This document shows, piece after piece, positions 8,087 through 17,439 of a stretch of DNA of 64,000 bases. The translations under genes and the position numbers were made by a program. Source of the stretch: Bin87 sp965204905 (GTDB lineage: Bacteria > Chloroflexota > Dehalococcoidia > Lucifugimonadales > UBA3495); assembly GCA_965204905.1 (NCBI GenBank), contig OZ242042.1:3100001-3164000 (forward strand), read 5' to 3'. Numbering within the stretch: position 1 is the first letter of the stretch; every line of letters starts with the position of its first letter. The notes under the pieces are model-generated. The model ran no database searches and was not told the origin of the DNA. It worked only from the letters and a program-made list of their open reading frames with translations.

Positions 8087-8929
8087 ATGAATGCTATTAT
8101 GAATGCCTTGACGATGATATGGCAGTCGAAAATCATGACGCTGGGTGTGGTTTGTGAAATCCTGGCAGTCATCGCGGCCGCATTGAGCGCGCCCATCATA
8201 CAAACTCCAGGGTGGCTACCATACGCCGCATTGTTGATGGCAACAATAGGCGCAGCCATCGTTGCCGGTAAGGTCGCCTGGGACTACCACGGTCGCGGGC
8301 TGAACGCGACACAAAGAAATGACGTGCAAGACATTTTGGCAGGCGCCAGTCTCAGCGAGAGACAAAAGGAAGACGTGCAAAGTATTCTGGCAAGCACCAG
8401 TCTCAACGCGACGCAAATGGAAAAAGTGGCCGAGGCGATTCAATCGAGCGGACTGACCGAGCGTCAGAAATCCGAGTTGGCAGCGGCGCTAATGGCAACA
8501 AACGCTGTCACTATAGTCTTTGCTCAAAAGGCTGTAGCCGATGCCATCAACTACTTGAGGGAATCGGGCCATGGCTACGTGGTGGTCATTCATGCGACTG
8601 GCTTCAGCCAATGGGACGTCCAATGCGTAGCTCCGCCGTGGGCAGAAATCGGATGCTCACGCCAACACGTGCAGGGACAGGATGGCGGCTTCAATTTCTT
8701 TCATATAGCCCAATCTCTCATCCAGTCATATGTCACGACCACTTATTTATGGACACAGCCGGGTAGCCCACAGTGGCACTACACAAACAACTACGATCCG
8801 AACTCATTCACCAACCAACTCGTGTTTAATCTCTATGACTGTGTGCCAGAATGGCGTGTCCCAGCAACTGGCGATTACGTGCTTACTCCCACTGCCCCAA
8901 ACCACTCTGCATGGGTACAAAAGTCGTAA
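8087..8929 (+). CDS. membrane protein with four 17-residue tandem repeats
   Basis: A 280-residue protein of unknown family. Two hydrophobic segments (about 16-34 and 43-65) anchor it. Residues 71-138 are four head-to-tail 17-residue repeats of the form GLNATQRNDVQDILAG, alternating LNATQ and L(S/T)ERQ versions; the DNA period is 51 bases. Residues 140-280 form a soluble domain rich in Trp, Tyr and Cys. Base composition is A+T-richer than the neighbours. It stands alone on the plus strand. The helical repeat block would form a rigid spacer or coiled bundle between membrane and effector-like domain; this is inference. Confidence 0.65.
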   Translation: MNAIMNALTMIWQSKIMTLGVVCEILAVIAAALSAPIIQTPGWLPYAALLMATIGAAIVAGKVAWDYHGRGLNATQRNDVQDILAGASLSERQKEDVQSILASTSLNATQMEKVAEAIQSSGLTERQKSELAAALMATNAVTIVFAQKAVADAINYLRESGHGYVVVIHATGFSQWDVQCVAPPWAEIGCSRQHVQGQDGGFNFFHIAQSLIQSYVTTTYLWTQPGSPQWHYTNNYDPNSFTNQLVFNLYDCVPEWRVPATGDYVLTPTAPNHSAWVQKS

Positions 8930-9072
8930 CCTGACCAATTGGCAAGAACCCCATGCACCACAGCCTGACGGTTGGAAGTGAGCTAGCCGGCGCAGCAACC
9001 TCACGCGCGCCAGCTTTCAACCGCGGTGTCGTCAGAATCAGTGAAGGATAATGCAAGGACCACCGCCAATTG

Positions 9073-9561
9073 ATGCGCCAAATCAACCACGTCTGGAAAC
9101 TGATCCCCGCCGCATCTGCCGGTCTGGCCATAGCCGCCATCGTCCGACTCAACCCGGCCAATATCGATCTCAAAAGCCCCGACTGGCGTTACACGGTCTC
9201 ATTTGCCCAGGACCATGCCTTTGAGTACACTGTGCTTGCCACCGCCGTTATGGTGCTGGTCCACTGGTTCAAGGACGATATTCGCGCCGGGGCCGCCGTC
9301 ATTGCCAATGCCACCGCAAACGCGCTGGGTGTTCCGCCCCTCTCCTACGCCTACGTGTTGCTCCTGGAGACGCTCAAAATGCTGTTGCAAAAAATCAAGC
9401 GCGACCTTTTCAACTCGATACGTTCCGACGGCCGCAAAGAGGGCCGCGAAGCCGGAATCAAGCACCTGCTCCGGCAGCAAAACCCCCATGCCGACGAAGC
9501 GGAAATCCAGCGCCGCTACGAAGAAGCCATCACCACCATGAGCGACGACCCACGGACCTGA
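9073..9561 (+). CDS. small membrane protein with charged C-terminal tail
   Basis: About 162 residues, unknown family. There are hydrophobic helices near 10-27 and 48-65, a shorter one near 85-100, then a strongly basic and acidic helical tail containing GRKEGREAG. The overall plan (membrane segments followed by an R/K/E/Q-rich coiled tail) matches the protein at 26716-27231, so the two may be distant relatives. Start ATG 9073 directly follows an in-frame TTG; no strong ribosome site is visible. Confidence 0.5.
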   Translation: MRQINHVWKLIPAASAGLAIAAIVRLNPANIDLKSPDWRYTVSFAQDHAFEYTVLATAVMVLVHWFKDDIRAGAAVIANATANALGVPPLSYAYVLLLETLKMLLQKIKRDLFNSIRSDGRKEGREAGIKHLLRQQNPHADEAEIQRRYEEAITTMSDDPRT

Positions 9562-10058
9562 CAGTTAGCCCGAAATCACTGACAGCCGCCCCTTGCACCA
9601 ACCCGCACACCCGTTCTATCCTATACCTGTCAGGTTCCCCGTCGGTTGCTCGAGAACCCAGCGGGGTCAGGCGCACTGCGCAAGCGGCTGCCACCGAAAC
9701 TACTCATACTAGCGAGGTGTCAAACAGGTTCGGGTCGTGCTAACGGCCTGTCGGTACAATTCAGCAGAATCCGGTTCCCCAGGAGCCTAGAGTCAGTCTA
9801 TTCCCCGACCAAGCTCCCGGAACCCAGCGGGTGCCACCACCGCCCCGTGCCGCGCTGCCCCGGTTTCATTAGCCGGCTGCCCGCGGGACACGGAAGTCTA
9901 GGGCTAATCTCTCTGCGCAAGCAAAAACAGTGTTGGCCGTGCTCCGACACGCGATCCGAACCGCAAACCTGACACCGTACCCGAAAAACCCAAGCCCAGC
10001 CATAACGGAGGTCCAGCATAAGACAACCAAAACCCCGACCAACGGAACCGACTCACCC
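9562..10058. other. 497-base gap without a recognisable gene
   Basis: Both strands contain only short frames with atypical composition. Several phrases recur inside the gap (AACCCAGCGGG near 9656 and 9822, and GGTTCCCC near 9633 and 9773), suggesting internal duplication or decayed sequence. Confidence 0.3.
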
Positions 10059-10253
10059 CTACCCCGTCGCCCACCACAGATTCCACAGCAGGAAGAACAG
10101 AATGACCGCCACCCAGCCGGTGACCAGCGTGATGCGATAGACACGGGTGAACCAGGGGTGTTCCCAGAAGGGCAGCCGGCGCTCCCGGGCCCAGTAAGCT
10201 TCGGCGTGACCGCCGGCCCAGACCCAGCGGCGAAATTTCCTCACCAACGCCAT
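10059..10253 (-). CDS. small single-span membrane protein at the end of the aap operon
   Basis: A 64-residue frame starting 8 bases after the aapP stop. A basic N-terminus (MALVRKFRRW) is followed by one long hydrophobic helix at about 42-61, rich in Trp. Position and strand suggest cotranscription with the transporter; it may be a small accessory or assembly subunit. The family is not recognised and the ribosome site is weak. Confidence 0.45.
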   Translation of the reverse strand: MALVRKFRRWVWAGGHAEAYWARERRLPFWEHPWFTRVYRITLVTGWVAVILFFLLWNLWWATG

Positions 10254-10261
10254 GGCTGCGG

Positions 10262-11020
10262 TTAGAGAATCTGCGACAGGAAGTGCTTGACCCGTTCGTG
10301 GCGCGGGTTATTGAAAAACTCGTCCGGCGGCTGGTCTTCCACGATGATGCCCTCGTCGAACATCACGATGCGGTCGGCCACCTCGCGGGCGAAACCCAGC
10401 TCGTGGGATACGGCCAGGATGGTCATCTGGGATTCGGCCAGCTCGCGCATCACTTCCAGCACTTCCTTGATCATCTCCGGGTCCAACGCCGAGGTCGGCT
10501 CGTCGAACAGCATGATGTTGGGCTGCATCGCCAGCGCGCGCGCGATGGCCACCCGCTGCTGCTGCCCGCCCGACAACTGCGCCGGGTACTTGTCCGCCTG
10601 CTCCGGGATGCCCACCCGCTCCAGCAACTCCATGGCGATACCTTCCGCCTCTTTCGCCGGCAGGTGCCGCACCTTGATCGGCGCCAGGGTGATGTTGCTC
10701 ATCACCGTCAGGTGCGGAAACAGGTTGAACGACTGGAACACCATGCCCACGTCCCGGCGGATCGCGTCGATGTTGCGCACGTCGTTGGTCAGCTCAATGC
10801 CGTCAACCGTGATGTCGCCTCGCTGGTGCTGCTCCAGCCGGTTGATACAGCGGATGAACGTGGACTTGCCGGATCCCGAAGGCCCGATTATCACCACCAC
10901 CTCGCCCTTCTTGACGGTGGTGCTAACGCCCCGCAGCGCGTGGAAGTTGCCGTACCACTTGTGAACGTCGCGGCAAACGATGATCTCTTCATCAATAACA
11001 GTGTGTCCGTTGGTGGCCAT
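10262..11020 (-). CDS. aapP: amino-acid ABC transporter ATP-binding protein
   Basis: A 252-residue ATPase of the polar amino-acid uptake family (GlnQ/AapP). It energises import by dimerising under the permease pair at the inner face of the membrane. Walker A GPSGSGKST is at 46-54, followed by a Q-loop, the signature LSGGQQQRVAIAR, Walker B LFDEPTSALDPE and a switch His in AVSHEL. All catalytic residues are present. GGAGG lies 8 bases before the ATG. It is the last large gene of the leftward operon that starts with the amidohydrolase and binding proteins. Confidence 0.93.
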   Translation of the reverse strand: MATNGHTVIDEEIIVCRDVHKWYGNFHALRGVSTTVKKGEVVVIIGPSGSGKSTFIRCINRLEQHQRGDITVDGIELTNDVRNIDAIRRDVGMVFQSFNLFPHLTVMSNITLAPIKVRHLPAKEAEGIAMELLERVGIPEQADKYPAQLSGGQQQRVAIARALAMQPNIMLFDEPTSALDPEMIKEVLEVMRELAESQMTILAVSHELGFAREVADRIVMFDEGIIVEDQPPDEFFNNPRHERVKHFLSQIL

Positions 11021-11104
11021 TTTGGGCCCTCCGTTGCGGTGAATGCGCGAGCTATTGGCCGTTGTTGCGGAGCCGACGACGATGGTCCATCCTCACGCGG
11101 TGGA

Positions 11105-11353
11105 TCAGTCCGCCGGCAGCGCGAGAGTTGGTTCGCCTTCGGCGCCGTGCCGATGATTCATCAGTGCAACCACAATTTCATTCGTCCGACGCACCATATC
11201 TTTGATTTCCTCCTGCCCCTGCTTCAGCTCCCCAACGTCGGATTCCAGCCGGATCACCCGTTGCCCTAACCGCGCCAGGTACACGGTCAGCCCCACGGCC
11301 ATGCTTATCAGGATTGCCAGCGTGCTTATCGCGACCGGGTCGATGTTAATCAT
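11105..11353 (-). CDS. small membrane-anchored coiled-coil protein
   Basis: An 82-residue protein with one N-terminal transmembrane helix (about 7-27), then a heptad-like coiled coil (LGQRVIRLESDVGELKQGQEEI) and a disordered tail. GGGAGG sits eight bases before ATG 11353. It lies between aapM and aapP, which normally adjoin, so it is an insertion into the operon. Many bacteria carry such small proteins of unknown function. Confidence 0.6.
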   Translation of the reverse strand: MINIDPVAISTLAILISMAVGLTVYLARLGQRVIRLESDVGELKQGQEEIKDMVRRTNEIVVALMNHRHGAEGEPTLALPAD

Positions 11354-11427
11354 CAATTCAACCTCCCGAGGCGGTCAACTGAGGCTGCGTTGCATTTTAG
11401 CAGAATGCCGAATCTGACGAGAGGAGC

Positions 11428-12696
11428 CTATCGCTGCCCCACTCCCAGATGCCGTTCAATACGGCCGCTGACGTATGACATTCCATAGCAGAAAATCCAG
11501 AACACCAACGCCAGGAAGATGAACACCTCCGGCACGTCATCCAAATACGGAAGCTTGCCGTTTTCTACGTAAGACGTAGCGAACTTACGGCTGTACTCCA
11601 CGATGTCCAGCATCCCGATGATATACACCAGGCTGGTATCTTTGAACAGCGCGATGAATTGGCCCACAATGGCCGGAATGACGTTCCGAATGGCCTGGGG
11701 CAGCGAAATGAACATTGTAGTCTGCCAGCCGGGCAATCCCAACGCTCGCGCCGCTTCCGCTTGGCCGGGGTTCAGCGCCTGCAACCCGCCGCGAATGTTC
11801 TCCGCCATGTAGGCCGCGCTGAACAGGGTGATGATAATGGCCGCCCGCAGCAGCGAATTCAGCGGGAAGTTTTCCGGGAACGCCAACGGCACCAGCACCT
11901 GCGACATGAACAGCAGCGTAATCAGGGGGACGCCGCGGAACACCTCAATGAACACCACGCACAGCAACTTGACCACCGGCAGCCGGCTGCGCCGTCCCAG
12001 CGCCAGGGCAATACCGATGGGGAAACTGACCACAATGCCGGCGATGGCCAGCAGCAAATTCAACATCAACCCGCCCCAGTACAGTACCGAAACCGGCTGT
12101 AGTCCGGGGACTCCGGGAATCCCTCGCAGCAGAACCAGCGTCAGCAGGAACGCGGCCACGCTCGACCCGGCCACCCAGCGCCAGGAACCCAGCGGCGTGT
12201 ACCGGGCCAAGCACCAACCGGCCAACAGCGACGGCACGTTTGCCAGCAGCAGCAGGCGCACGTCCCACCCCATTCGCTCCAGATCATAAGGAAGGAACGC
12301 AAACAGGGAAACCACTACCGCGAGGATGATTGCGATTCGCTTGGTAAGCCCGCCGACGGCCACGGCCCAAGCCATTCCCAGCAACAGCGTCACCAGCATC
12401 AGAACCGCTTGGGGACGCCAGAAGCAATTCTGTCCGGGGCACGCCTGCTCCGTATTGTACTGGCCAATGACCAGCAACCCCCCCAAGGTCGAAATCACCG
12501 TGAAATCGGCGTCAATCAGCAGCCACTTCAATCCGAACCATACGGCCAGGATTATCAACGCGCCAGCCACGATGGTGAGGGCGCCGTTGTACCACGTACT
12601 AAACAGGTTGGCGCGCATCCATCCCACCGCGCCCGTCTCCGAACGCGGGGGCGGCAGCGCCGTTGTAGTTGTGTCGGGTTCTCGAACGGCGGACAC
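11428..12696 (-). CDS. aapM: amino-acid ABC transporter permease AapM
   Basis: A 422-residue inner-membrane permease of the general L-amino-acid system. The C-terminal half carries the binding-protein-dependent transport fold with the EAA loop near EAARALGLPGWQTTMFISLPQA, which docks the ATPase. The N-terminal half has extra transmembrane helices, as usual for AapM (longer than the 220-residue HisM type). It starts with GTG 3 bases after the aapQ stop, so the two are translationally coupled and form the heterodimeric channel. Confidence 0.92.
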   Translation of the reverse strand: MSAVREPDTTTTALPPPRSETGAVGWMRANLFSTWYNGALTIVAGALIILAVWFGLKWLLIDADFTVISTLGGLLVIGQYNTEQACPGQNCFWRPQAVLMLVTLLLGMAWAVAVGGLTKRIAIILAVVVSLFAFLPYDLERMGWDVRLLLLANVPSLLAGWCLARYTPLGSWRWVAGSSVAAFLLTLVLLRGIPGVPGLQPVSVLYWGGLMLNLLLAIAGIVVSFPIGIALALGRRSRLPVVKLLCVVFIEVFRGVPLITLLFMSQVLVPLAFPENFPLNSLLRAAIIITLFSAAYMAENIRGGLQALNPGQAEAARALGLPGWQTTMFISLPQAIRNVIPAIVGQFIALFKDTSLVYIIGMLDIVEYSRKFATSYVENGKLPYLDDVPEVFIFLALVFWIFCYGMSYVSGRIERHLGVGQR

Positions 12697-12699
12697 GGG

Positions 12700-13914
12700 T
12701 CACCTGCTGGCAATGCGGAGGCGCCGGTTGTAGAGGTTGCCGATCAGCGAGTAGGTCAGGCTCATCGCCAGGTACGCCGCCATGATGAGGATGAAAATGG
12801 AGACTGCCGGGGCGGTTTGCGTCATGGTCTTGGCCACGTTCGTCAGGTCCGCGAAACCGATGGCCCCGGCCAGGCTGCTGTTCTTGGTCAGGTTCAGGAA
12901 CTGGCTGATCAACGGCGGGATGATGACCCGCAGCGCCTGGGGAAACGTAACCTGTCGCAGCGTCCCCATGGGCGAGAGGCCCAGGGCGCGGGCGGCTTCA
13001 ATTTGTCCCCGGTTTACGGACTGGATGCCGGCGCGAACGATCTCGGCGATGAACGACGAGGTGTACATCACCAGGCCAATCAGCAGCGCCAACAGGCCGC
13101 CCGACATCGTGAAACCGCCGGATATTCGCCCAAAAGTACCCTGGGGGGCCGGCAGCGATACGGCGAACGGCGCTCCGGCAACGGCGCTGATCACCAACCA
13201 TGCCGCCAATCCGATCCCGATGGCCGCGGCATAACCGGTGGCGACCGGGTACGAAGCTCTGCCTGTGGTTATTTCCCGCTCAGTTTGCCTCCGGTGAACC
13301 ATCGCCCCGACCACGATTCCCGCCACCGCCACCACCAACCATGCCAGCGCTGGCGTCAGTCCCTCGGCGAAGGGAAAGGGTATGGAAATGCCGGCATTGT
13401 TCACGAACACCCGGTTGGCGACCACGTACCCCTCTCGCACGGGCGGCAACGCCAGCACGATGTAGAACCAGAAGTACAACTGAATCAGCAGCGGCACGTT
13501 CCGGAAAAACTCGATATACGCCATCGACAGCTTGGCAACCAGCCAGTTGCCCGACAGCCGCGCCACTCCAATGAAGATGCCCAGCAGCGTGGCCAGGATT
13601 ACGCCGACTATGGAAACAACAATGGTGTTAACGGCGGCGACGCCGAAAGCGTATAGAAAAGTGTCCGACGTCTCGTAGGGGAGGAAATGCTGCCCGATGG
13701 GCGTCTGGTAAGCGCGTTCCAGGAAGCCGAACCCGTAGGGTATCTCCCGGTCTTCAATGGCGTTGGCGATGTTGAAGAAGAACCAGGCAACCAGGAACAC
13801 TACCAGAAAGCCCGACGCGATCTGCGCGGCCCACTGAATTACCTGGGCGTGCCGCCAGACGGGGATGCCCTGGTAAGTGAGGATGCGGGGTAATGTCGTG
13901 TTGGTATTCAACAT
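12700..13914 (-). CDS. aapQ: amino-acid ABC transporter permease AapQ
   Basis: A 404-residue permease, the partner of AapM. The EAA motif is near EAARALGLSPMGTLRQVTFPQA in the C-terminal third, with a long N-terminal extension and an extra periplasmic insertion between helices, both typical of AapQ. It follows the first binding-protein gene with a gap containing a GTAGGGGC palindrome, which may reduce readthrough so that binding protein is made in excess. Confidence 0.92.
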   Translation of the reverse strand: MLNTNTTLPRILTYQGIPVWRHAQVIQWAAQIASGFLVVFLVAWFFFNIANAIEDREIPYGFGFLERAYQTPIGQHFLPYETSDTFLYAFGVAAVNTIVVSIVGVILATLLGIFIGVARLSGNWLVAKLSMAYIEFFRNVPLLIQLYFWFYIVLALPPVREGYVVANRVFVNNAGISIPFPFAEGLTPALAWLVVAVAGIVVGAMVHRRQTEREITTGRASYPVATGYAAAIGIGLAAWLVISAVAGAPFAVSLPAPQGTFGRISGGFTMSGGLLALLIGLVMYTSSFIAEIVRAGIQSVNRGQIEAARALGLSPMGTLRQVTFPQALRVIIPPLISQFLNLTKNSSLAGAIGFADLTNVAKTMTQTAPAVSIFILIMAAYLAMSLTYSLIGNLYNRRLRIASR

Positions 13915-13968
13915 TTCTTGCCAACGTTGCGCGACATTCTAACGCATCGCGCGCGCTGCAAACACATA

Positions 13969-13997
13969 GTAGGGGCGGGTCTGAGACCCGCCCCTAC
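13969..13997. repeat. GTAGGGGC-type palindrome inside the aap operon
   Basis: A near-perfect hairpin: GTAGGGGCGGGT, loop CTGAG, then ACCCGCCCCTAC. It lies between the binding-protein gene and aapQ and may act as an attenuator or mRNA-stabilising stem. Confidence 0.75.
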
Positions 13998-14034
13998 GTG
14001 AGTTCCGTGGGCCAAACCCGAGTGTGGAACGGGC

Positions 14035-15219
14035 CTAGCGCAGGGGAGCGGCGTAAATCTGGCCGCCCTTGGGACAGTCGTCGCAGGGAGCGTCGGCCCA
14101 CAGTGCGTTGCGTCCGCCTTCCCTGGGCAGGTTAACCCCGTTCGGCCCCAGGTTGCGGTCGTAAATCTCACCGTAGTTGCCCACGGCCTTGATCACGTCC
14201 TGAGCGGCGGTGTTGCTGAGCCCTAGGGGCTCCTGCCCGTAGGAGTTTTCAACGTATCCCAGCAGTCGGTCCACCTTGGTGTCGTTGGTGGCGGCAGCCG
14301 GAACGCTACCGGAGGTCACTCCGTACGCCTCAGCGTAGATCAGGATGCCCATGACGGTCTTGACGATGTCGAACCACTGGTCATCGCCGTGGGGAACCAC
14401 CGGGCCCAAGGGCTCTTCGGATATGGTTTCCGGCAGAATGACGTGGGCGTCCCGGTTGGTCAGCGAGGTCCCCAGCGCCGCCAACTGCGAGCGGTCGTTG
14501 GTGAAAGCGTCGCACTGGCCGCTCTCGTAAGCTGCGACCACCGCGGCGGTGTCCTCAAAGGTCAGTGCTTCGATGTGCAGATCGTTCTGGGTGGAGAAGT
14601 CGGCCAGGTTCAGCTCGGTGGTGGTGCCCTGGGTCACGCAGACCGAGGCATCGTGAAGTTCCAGCGCGCTGCTGATGCCCAACTCTTTGTTAACCATGAA
14701 GCCCTGGCCGTCGTAGAACATGGTCTGCGCGTAGTTGCCCCACTGGGCGTCGCGAGAGGTGGTCCAGGTGACGGTCCGCACCAGCATATCCACTTCGCCG
14801 GACTGGATGGTCGGGCCACGCTCTGCCGCAGTGATGAGCCTGATTTCGATGGCGTTGGGATCCCCGAGCACGGCAGCGGCGAGGGCGCGGCACAGGTCGA
14901 TGTCAAAGCCGACGTTGTTGCCGTTGGCGTCCAGGAATCCGTAGCCGGGAACGTCGTTGCGGCTGGCGCAGATGACGTGGCCCCGGGCGCGCACCGCGTC
15001 GAGGCGGCTGTCGCCCTGGTTGTCCATGGCAGTGGCTTCAGTTGCAGTGGGCGCGGCGGTGGCTTCCATCGCCATGGGCTCGGTGGGCGCCGCCATGGCA
15101 GTGGGTTCAGTGGCGGCGGGCGCGGCCGGAGCCGGCGGCTCGTCCTGCCCGCAGGCCAATGCCGCCACCAGGGCAAGCATTACGGTTGCGCCGGCAATAT
15201 ATTTGATGAATCGTTTCAT
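14035..15219 (-). CDS. aapJ: amino-acid ABC transporter substrate-binding lipoprotein AapJ (copy 1)
   Basis: A 394-residue family-3 solute-binding protein. A signal peptide ends in a lipobox-like sequence at Cys23, followed by an Ala/Pro/Thr/Met low-complexity linker (about 30-65). The mature domain starts near RLDAVRARGHVIC and shows YGFLDANGNNVGFDIDLCRA, the usual ligand-pocket opening. The C-terminus CPKGGQIYAAPLR is nearly identical to that of copy 2. AGGAGG lies upstream of the ATG. Two binding proteins for one permease pair suggest a widened substrate range. Confidence 0.92.
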   Translation of the reverse strand: MKRFIKYIAGATVMLALVAALACGQDEPPAPAAPAATEPTAMAAPTEPMAMEATAAPTATEATAMDNQGDSRLDAVRARGHVICASRNDVPGYGFLDANGNNVGFDIDLCRALAAAVLGDPNAIEIRLITAAERGPTIQSGEVDMLVRTVTWTTSRDAQWGNYAQTMFYDGQGFMVNKELGISSALELHDASVCVTQGTTTELNLADFSTQNDLHIEALTFEDTAAVVAAYESGQCDAFTNDRSQLAALGTSLTNRDAHVILPETISEEPLGPVVPHGDDQWFDIVKTVMGILIYAEAYGVTSGSVPAAATNDTKVDRLLGYVENSYGQEPLGLSNTAAQDVIKAVGNYGEIYDRNLGPNGVNLPREGGRNALWADAPCDDCPKGGQIYAAPLR

Positions 15220-15360
15220 TTCCTATCGTCCTCCTGAATACTATCGTGGCGTGAACGCCGACCTTCAAACGGCGTAATTGTACCACGCTTGCGCGTACTC
15301 ACGTGCTTGATACCGGAGCGGGTTCTACGCAATCTGTAACGATGGGATTCAACCTAACGG

Positions 15361-16512
15361 TTATCGCAACGGCGCGGCGTAAATCTGTCCGCCCTTGGGA
15401 CAGTCCGTGCAGGGCGCGTTTGCCCACAGCGCGTTCCGGCTGCCCTCCCGTTCCAGACCCAGCGGTATCAGGTGCCGGTCGTAAATCTCGCCGTAGTTGC
15501 CCACTCCGCGAATCACGTCCTGGGCAGCTGTGTCCGACAAACCCAGGGTCTCCTGCCCAAAGGAACCCTCCAGCCCGAAGAGCCGGTCAACCTTGGTGTT
15601 TCCGGTAGCGGTGGTGGGCACGTTGTCGGACGTTATCCCGTAGGCTTCGGCGTAAATCAGGATGCCCATGACGGTTTTCACGATGTCAAACCACTGGTCG
15701 TCGCCGTGAGGGATCAGGGGTGTGAGGGGTTCTTCGGATATAACGTCGGGCAACACCACATGGTCTTCCGGATTCGGAAAAGCGCTCAAGTAGGCATACA
15801 GTCCCGAATGATCGGTAGTGAATGCGTCGCACTCGCCATTGAGGTACGTGTCCACGGCGTCCCTGGTTCTCTCAAAGGCGACGGCGTTAAGGTTCAGGTC
15901 GTACAGGTCGGAAAAATCCTCCAGGTTGAGCTCGGTGGTGGTGTTCAGCGTGACGCACACTGAGGCGCCAGCCAGTTCCCGAGCGGTGGCGACTCCGAGG
16001 CTGCGGCGCACGAAGAATCCCTGGCCGTCGTAATACATGGTATGCGCGAAGTTGCCCCACTGCGCTTCGCGGGTGGTGGTAGCGGTAATTACGCGGGCCG
16101 CCATGTCGATTTCCCCGGATTGCATCGCTGCGCCCAATCCGGTGGGAATGCTGGCCCGAACCTCCACTGCGTCAGGATCGCCGAGCGCCGCGGCGGCCAC
16201 GGCTCGACAGAGGTCAATGTCAAAGCCGGCGTTAGCGCCCTCAGCCAGGTATCCGAAACCGGGAATTGCGTCGCTGCTGGCGCATACCAGCGTGCCCCGG
16301 TCCCGCACCGTTTGCAGTCGGCTCACTCCCTGGTTGTCCATAGCGGTGGCTTCGGTTGCCGTCGGCGCCGCCGTCGATTCCATAGCCGTAGGCGCCGGTT
16401 GAACGTCAGCGGTAGTGGCAGCCGGCGCCGCTGGTGATGGCGGCTCGCTGTCGCACGCCAAAGCGGCCAGCAGTGCCAGCAGGCATATCACAAGAGTACA
16501 GTGTTTAGTCAC
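15361..16512 (-). CDS. aapJ: amino-acid ABC transporter substrate-binding lipoprotein AapJ (copy 2)
   Basis: A 383-residue paralog of the downstream binding protein with the same plan: signal peptide, lipobox-like LAALAC (Cys20), low-complexity linker ending in AMDNQG, then the SBP-3 domain. The start is GTG 16512, with GGAGG five bases upstream. This GTG overlaps the amidohydrolase stop as GTGA, a classical 4-base coupling. A longer frame from 16524 would bypass that ribosome site and is less likely. Divergence between the copies is spread along the domain, indicating an old duplication. Confidence 0.9.
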   Translation of the reverse strand: MTKHCTLVICLLALLAALACDSEPPSPAAPAATTADVQPAPTAMESTAAPTATEATAMDNQGVSRLQTVRDRGTLVCASSDAIPGFGYLAEGANAGFDIDLCRAVAAAALGDPDAVEVRASIPTGLGAAMQSGEIDMAARVITATTTREAQWGNFAHTMYYDGQGFFVRRSLGVATARELAGASVCVTLNTTTELNLEDFSDLYDLNLNAVAFERTRDAVDTYLNGECDAFTTDHSGLYAYLSAFPNPEDHVVLPDVISEEPLTPLIPHGDDQWFDIVKTVMGILIYAEAYGITSDNVPTTATGNTKVDRLFGLEGSFGQETLGLSDTAAQDVIRGVGNYGEIYDRHLIPLGLEREGSRNALWANAPCTDCPKGGQIYAAPLR

Positions 16513-17294
16513 TGGAACCTCCACAGTTTCAGCGCCGTTCCGCCGAATATCTTGCCTAAATCCTCACGTGGACACCAGTCCTCCATCTGCTGAATCGTGT
16601 AACGTAGCGAGTTGCGGTATCCCTCCCGGTTGGTGCAGCGCGGCCAGTCGGAACCCCATACCATGCGGTCCGGGCCAAAGGCGTCGTAGGCCATGCGCAC
16701 CCATGGCGGCGTGTTGCGATATGGGAACGGCGGGTCGCTGATCTCCCCCATGCCGTGAATCTTGATGACCGTGTTGGGATGCCGCGCCAGCGTCAACGCC
16801 TGCCGGTACGTCGATTCCGGCGGCATTTCCGGCGCGCCGATGGCATGAATGCCCATGCCGCACAGGTGCTCCAGGATAAACGTCAGGTTGGGCAACTCGG
16901 CCACCAGCGCGTCAAACTCGGCAGATGCGAAACCCTCGGCCGGCCCGCCCACGCTCACCGACATCCCCAGGTTGGCCGCCGCCCGCCAGATCGCCAGCGG
17001 ATCGTTCCCCGGCGAACGGTGGAAGTTGCGGATACGCAGCGTCTCGGCCCCCGCCGCGCGCAGGCTGTCCAGCGTGTCCGGCGCGGCCGGATCATCAACG
17101 TCCACCCGGCACACCACGGAGAAACGCCCCGGGAACCGGCGGATGCACTCCAGCACGTAGGAATTGTCCAGCGTCGCCGTGGACTGCACCAGCACCGTTT
17201 TCGCAACGCCGTTCAGTTCCATCTGCGACAGCAGCATCTCCACAGGTTCGTAATGGTCGCGTCCAATATGAACGTGGGTATCTACAATCGGCAT
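16509..17294 (-). CDS. amidohydrolase-2 family metal-dependent hydrolase
   Basis: About 261 residues, a TIM-barrel hydrolase. The metal-binding HVH (THVHIGRD) is at residues 7-14, a probable metal His lies near EHLCGMGIH, and the closing Asp is in VWGSDWPR, as in the predicted lactonase/decarboxylase group. Such enzymes cleave lactones or decarboxylate small carboxylic acids; the substrate here is unknown. It heads the aap operon and is translationally coupled to the second binding protein, so it may act on a compound the transporter imports. ATG 17294 follows AGGTGG; an upstream TTG is less likely. Confidence 0.82.
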   Translation of the reverse strand: MPIVDTHVHIGRDHYEPVEMLLSQMELNGVAKTVLVQSTATLDNSYVLECIRRFPGRFSVVCRVDVDDPAAPDTLDSLRAAGAETLRIRNFHRSPGNDPLAIWRAAANLGMSVSVGGPAEGFASAEFDALVAELPNLTFILEHLCGMGIHAIGAPEMPPESTYRQALTLARHPNTVIKIHGMGEISDPPFPYRNTPPWVRMAYDAFGPDRMVWGSDWPRCTNREGYRNSLRYTIQQMEDWCPREDLGKIFGGTALKLWRFQ

Positions 17295-17406
17295 AGTCAA
17301 GCCACCTCATTCAGCGGGTAAACCGAGATATACCACACAACAACCCCCATCCGCGCCAGCATCCCCCAAACCCCTTTCCACCAGTTTATCCTCGCGGGAT
17401 AAGCAT

Positions 17407-17412
17407 TTGACA
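17407..17412 (+). promoter_or_regulatory. -35 box candidate for the ncRNA
   Basis: A consensus TTGACA at 17407-17412. The region 17-20 bases downstream (ACATTTTA) is A+T-rich but only a weak -10 match. A start near 17440-17450 would suit the structured RNA that follows. Confidence 0.35.
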
Positions 17413-17439
17413 AAATTCCCAGAAAATGCCACATTTTAC

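Noticed and set aside
9646..9972. A 108-codon frame in the 9562-10058 gap
   Set aside because: Atypical composition, internal repeated phrases, no ribosome site and no similarity to any family I recognise.
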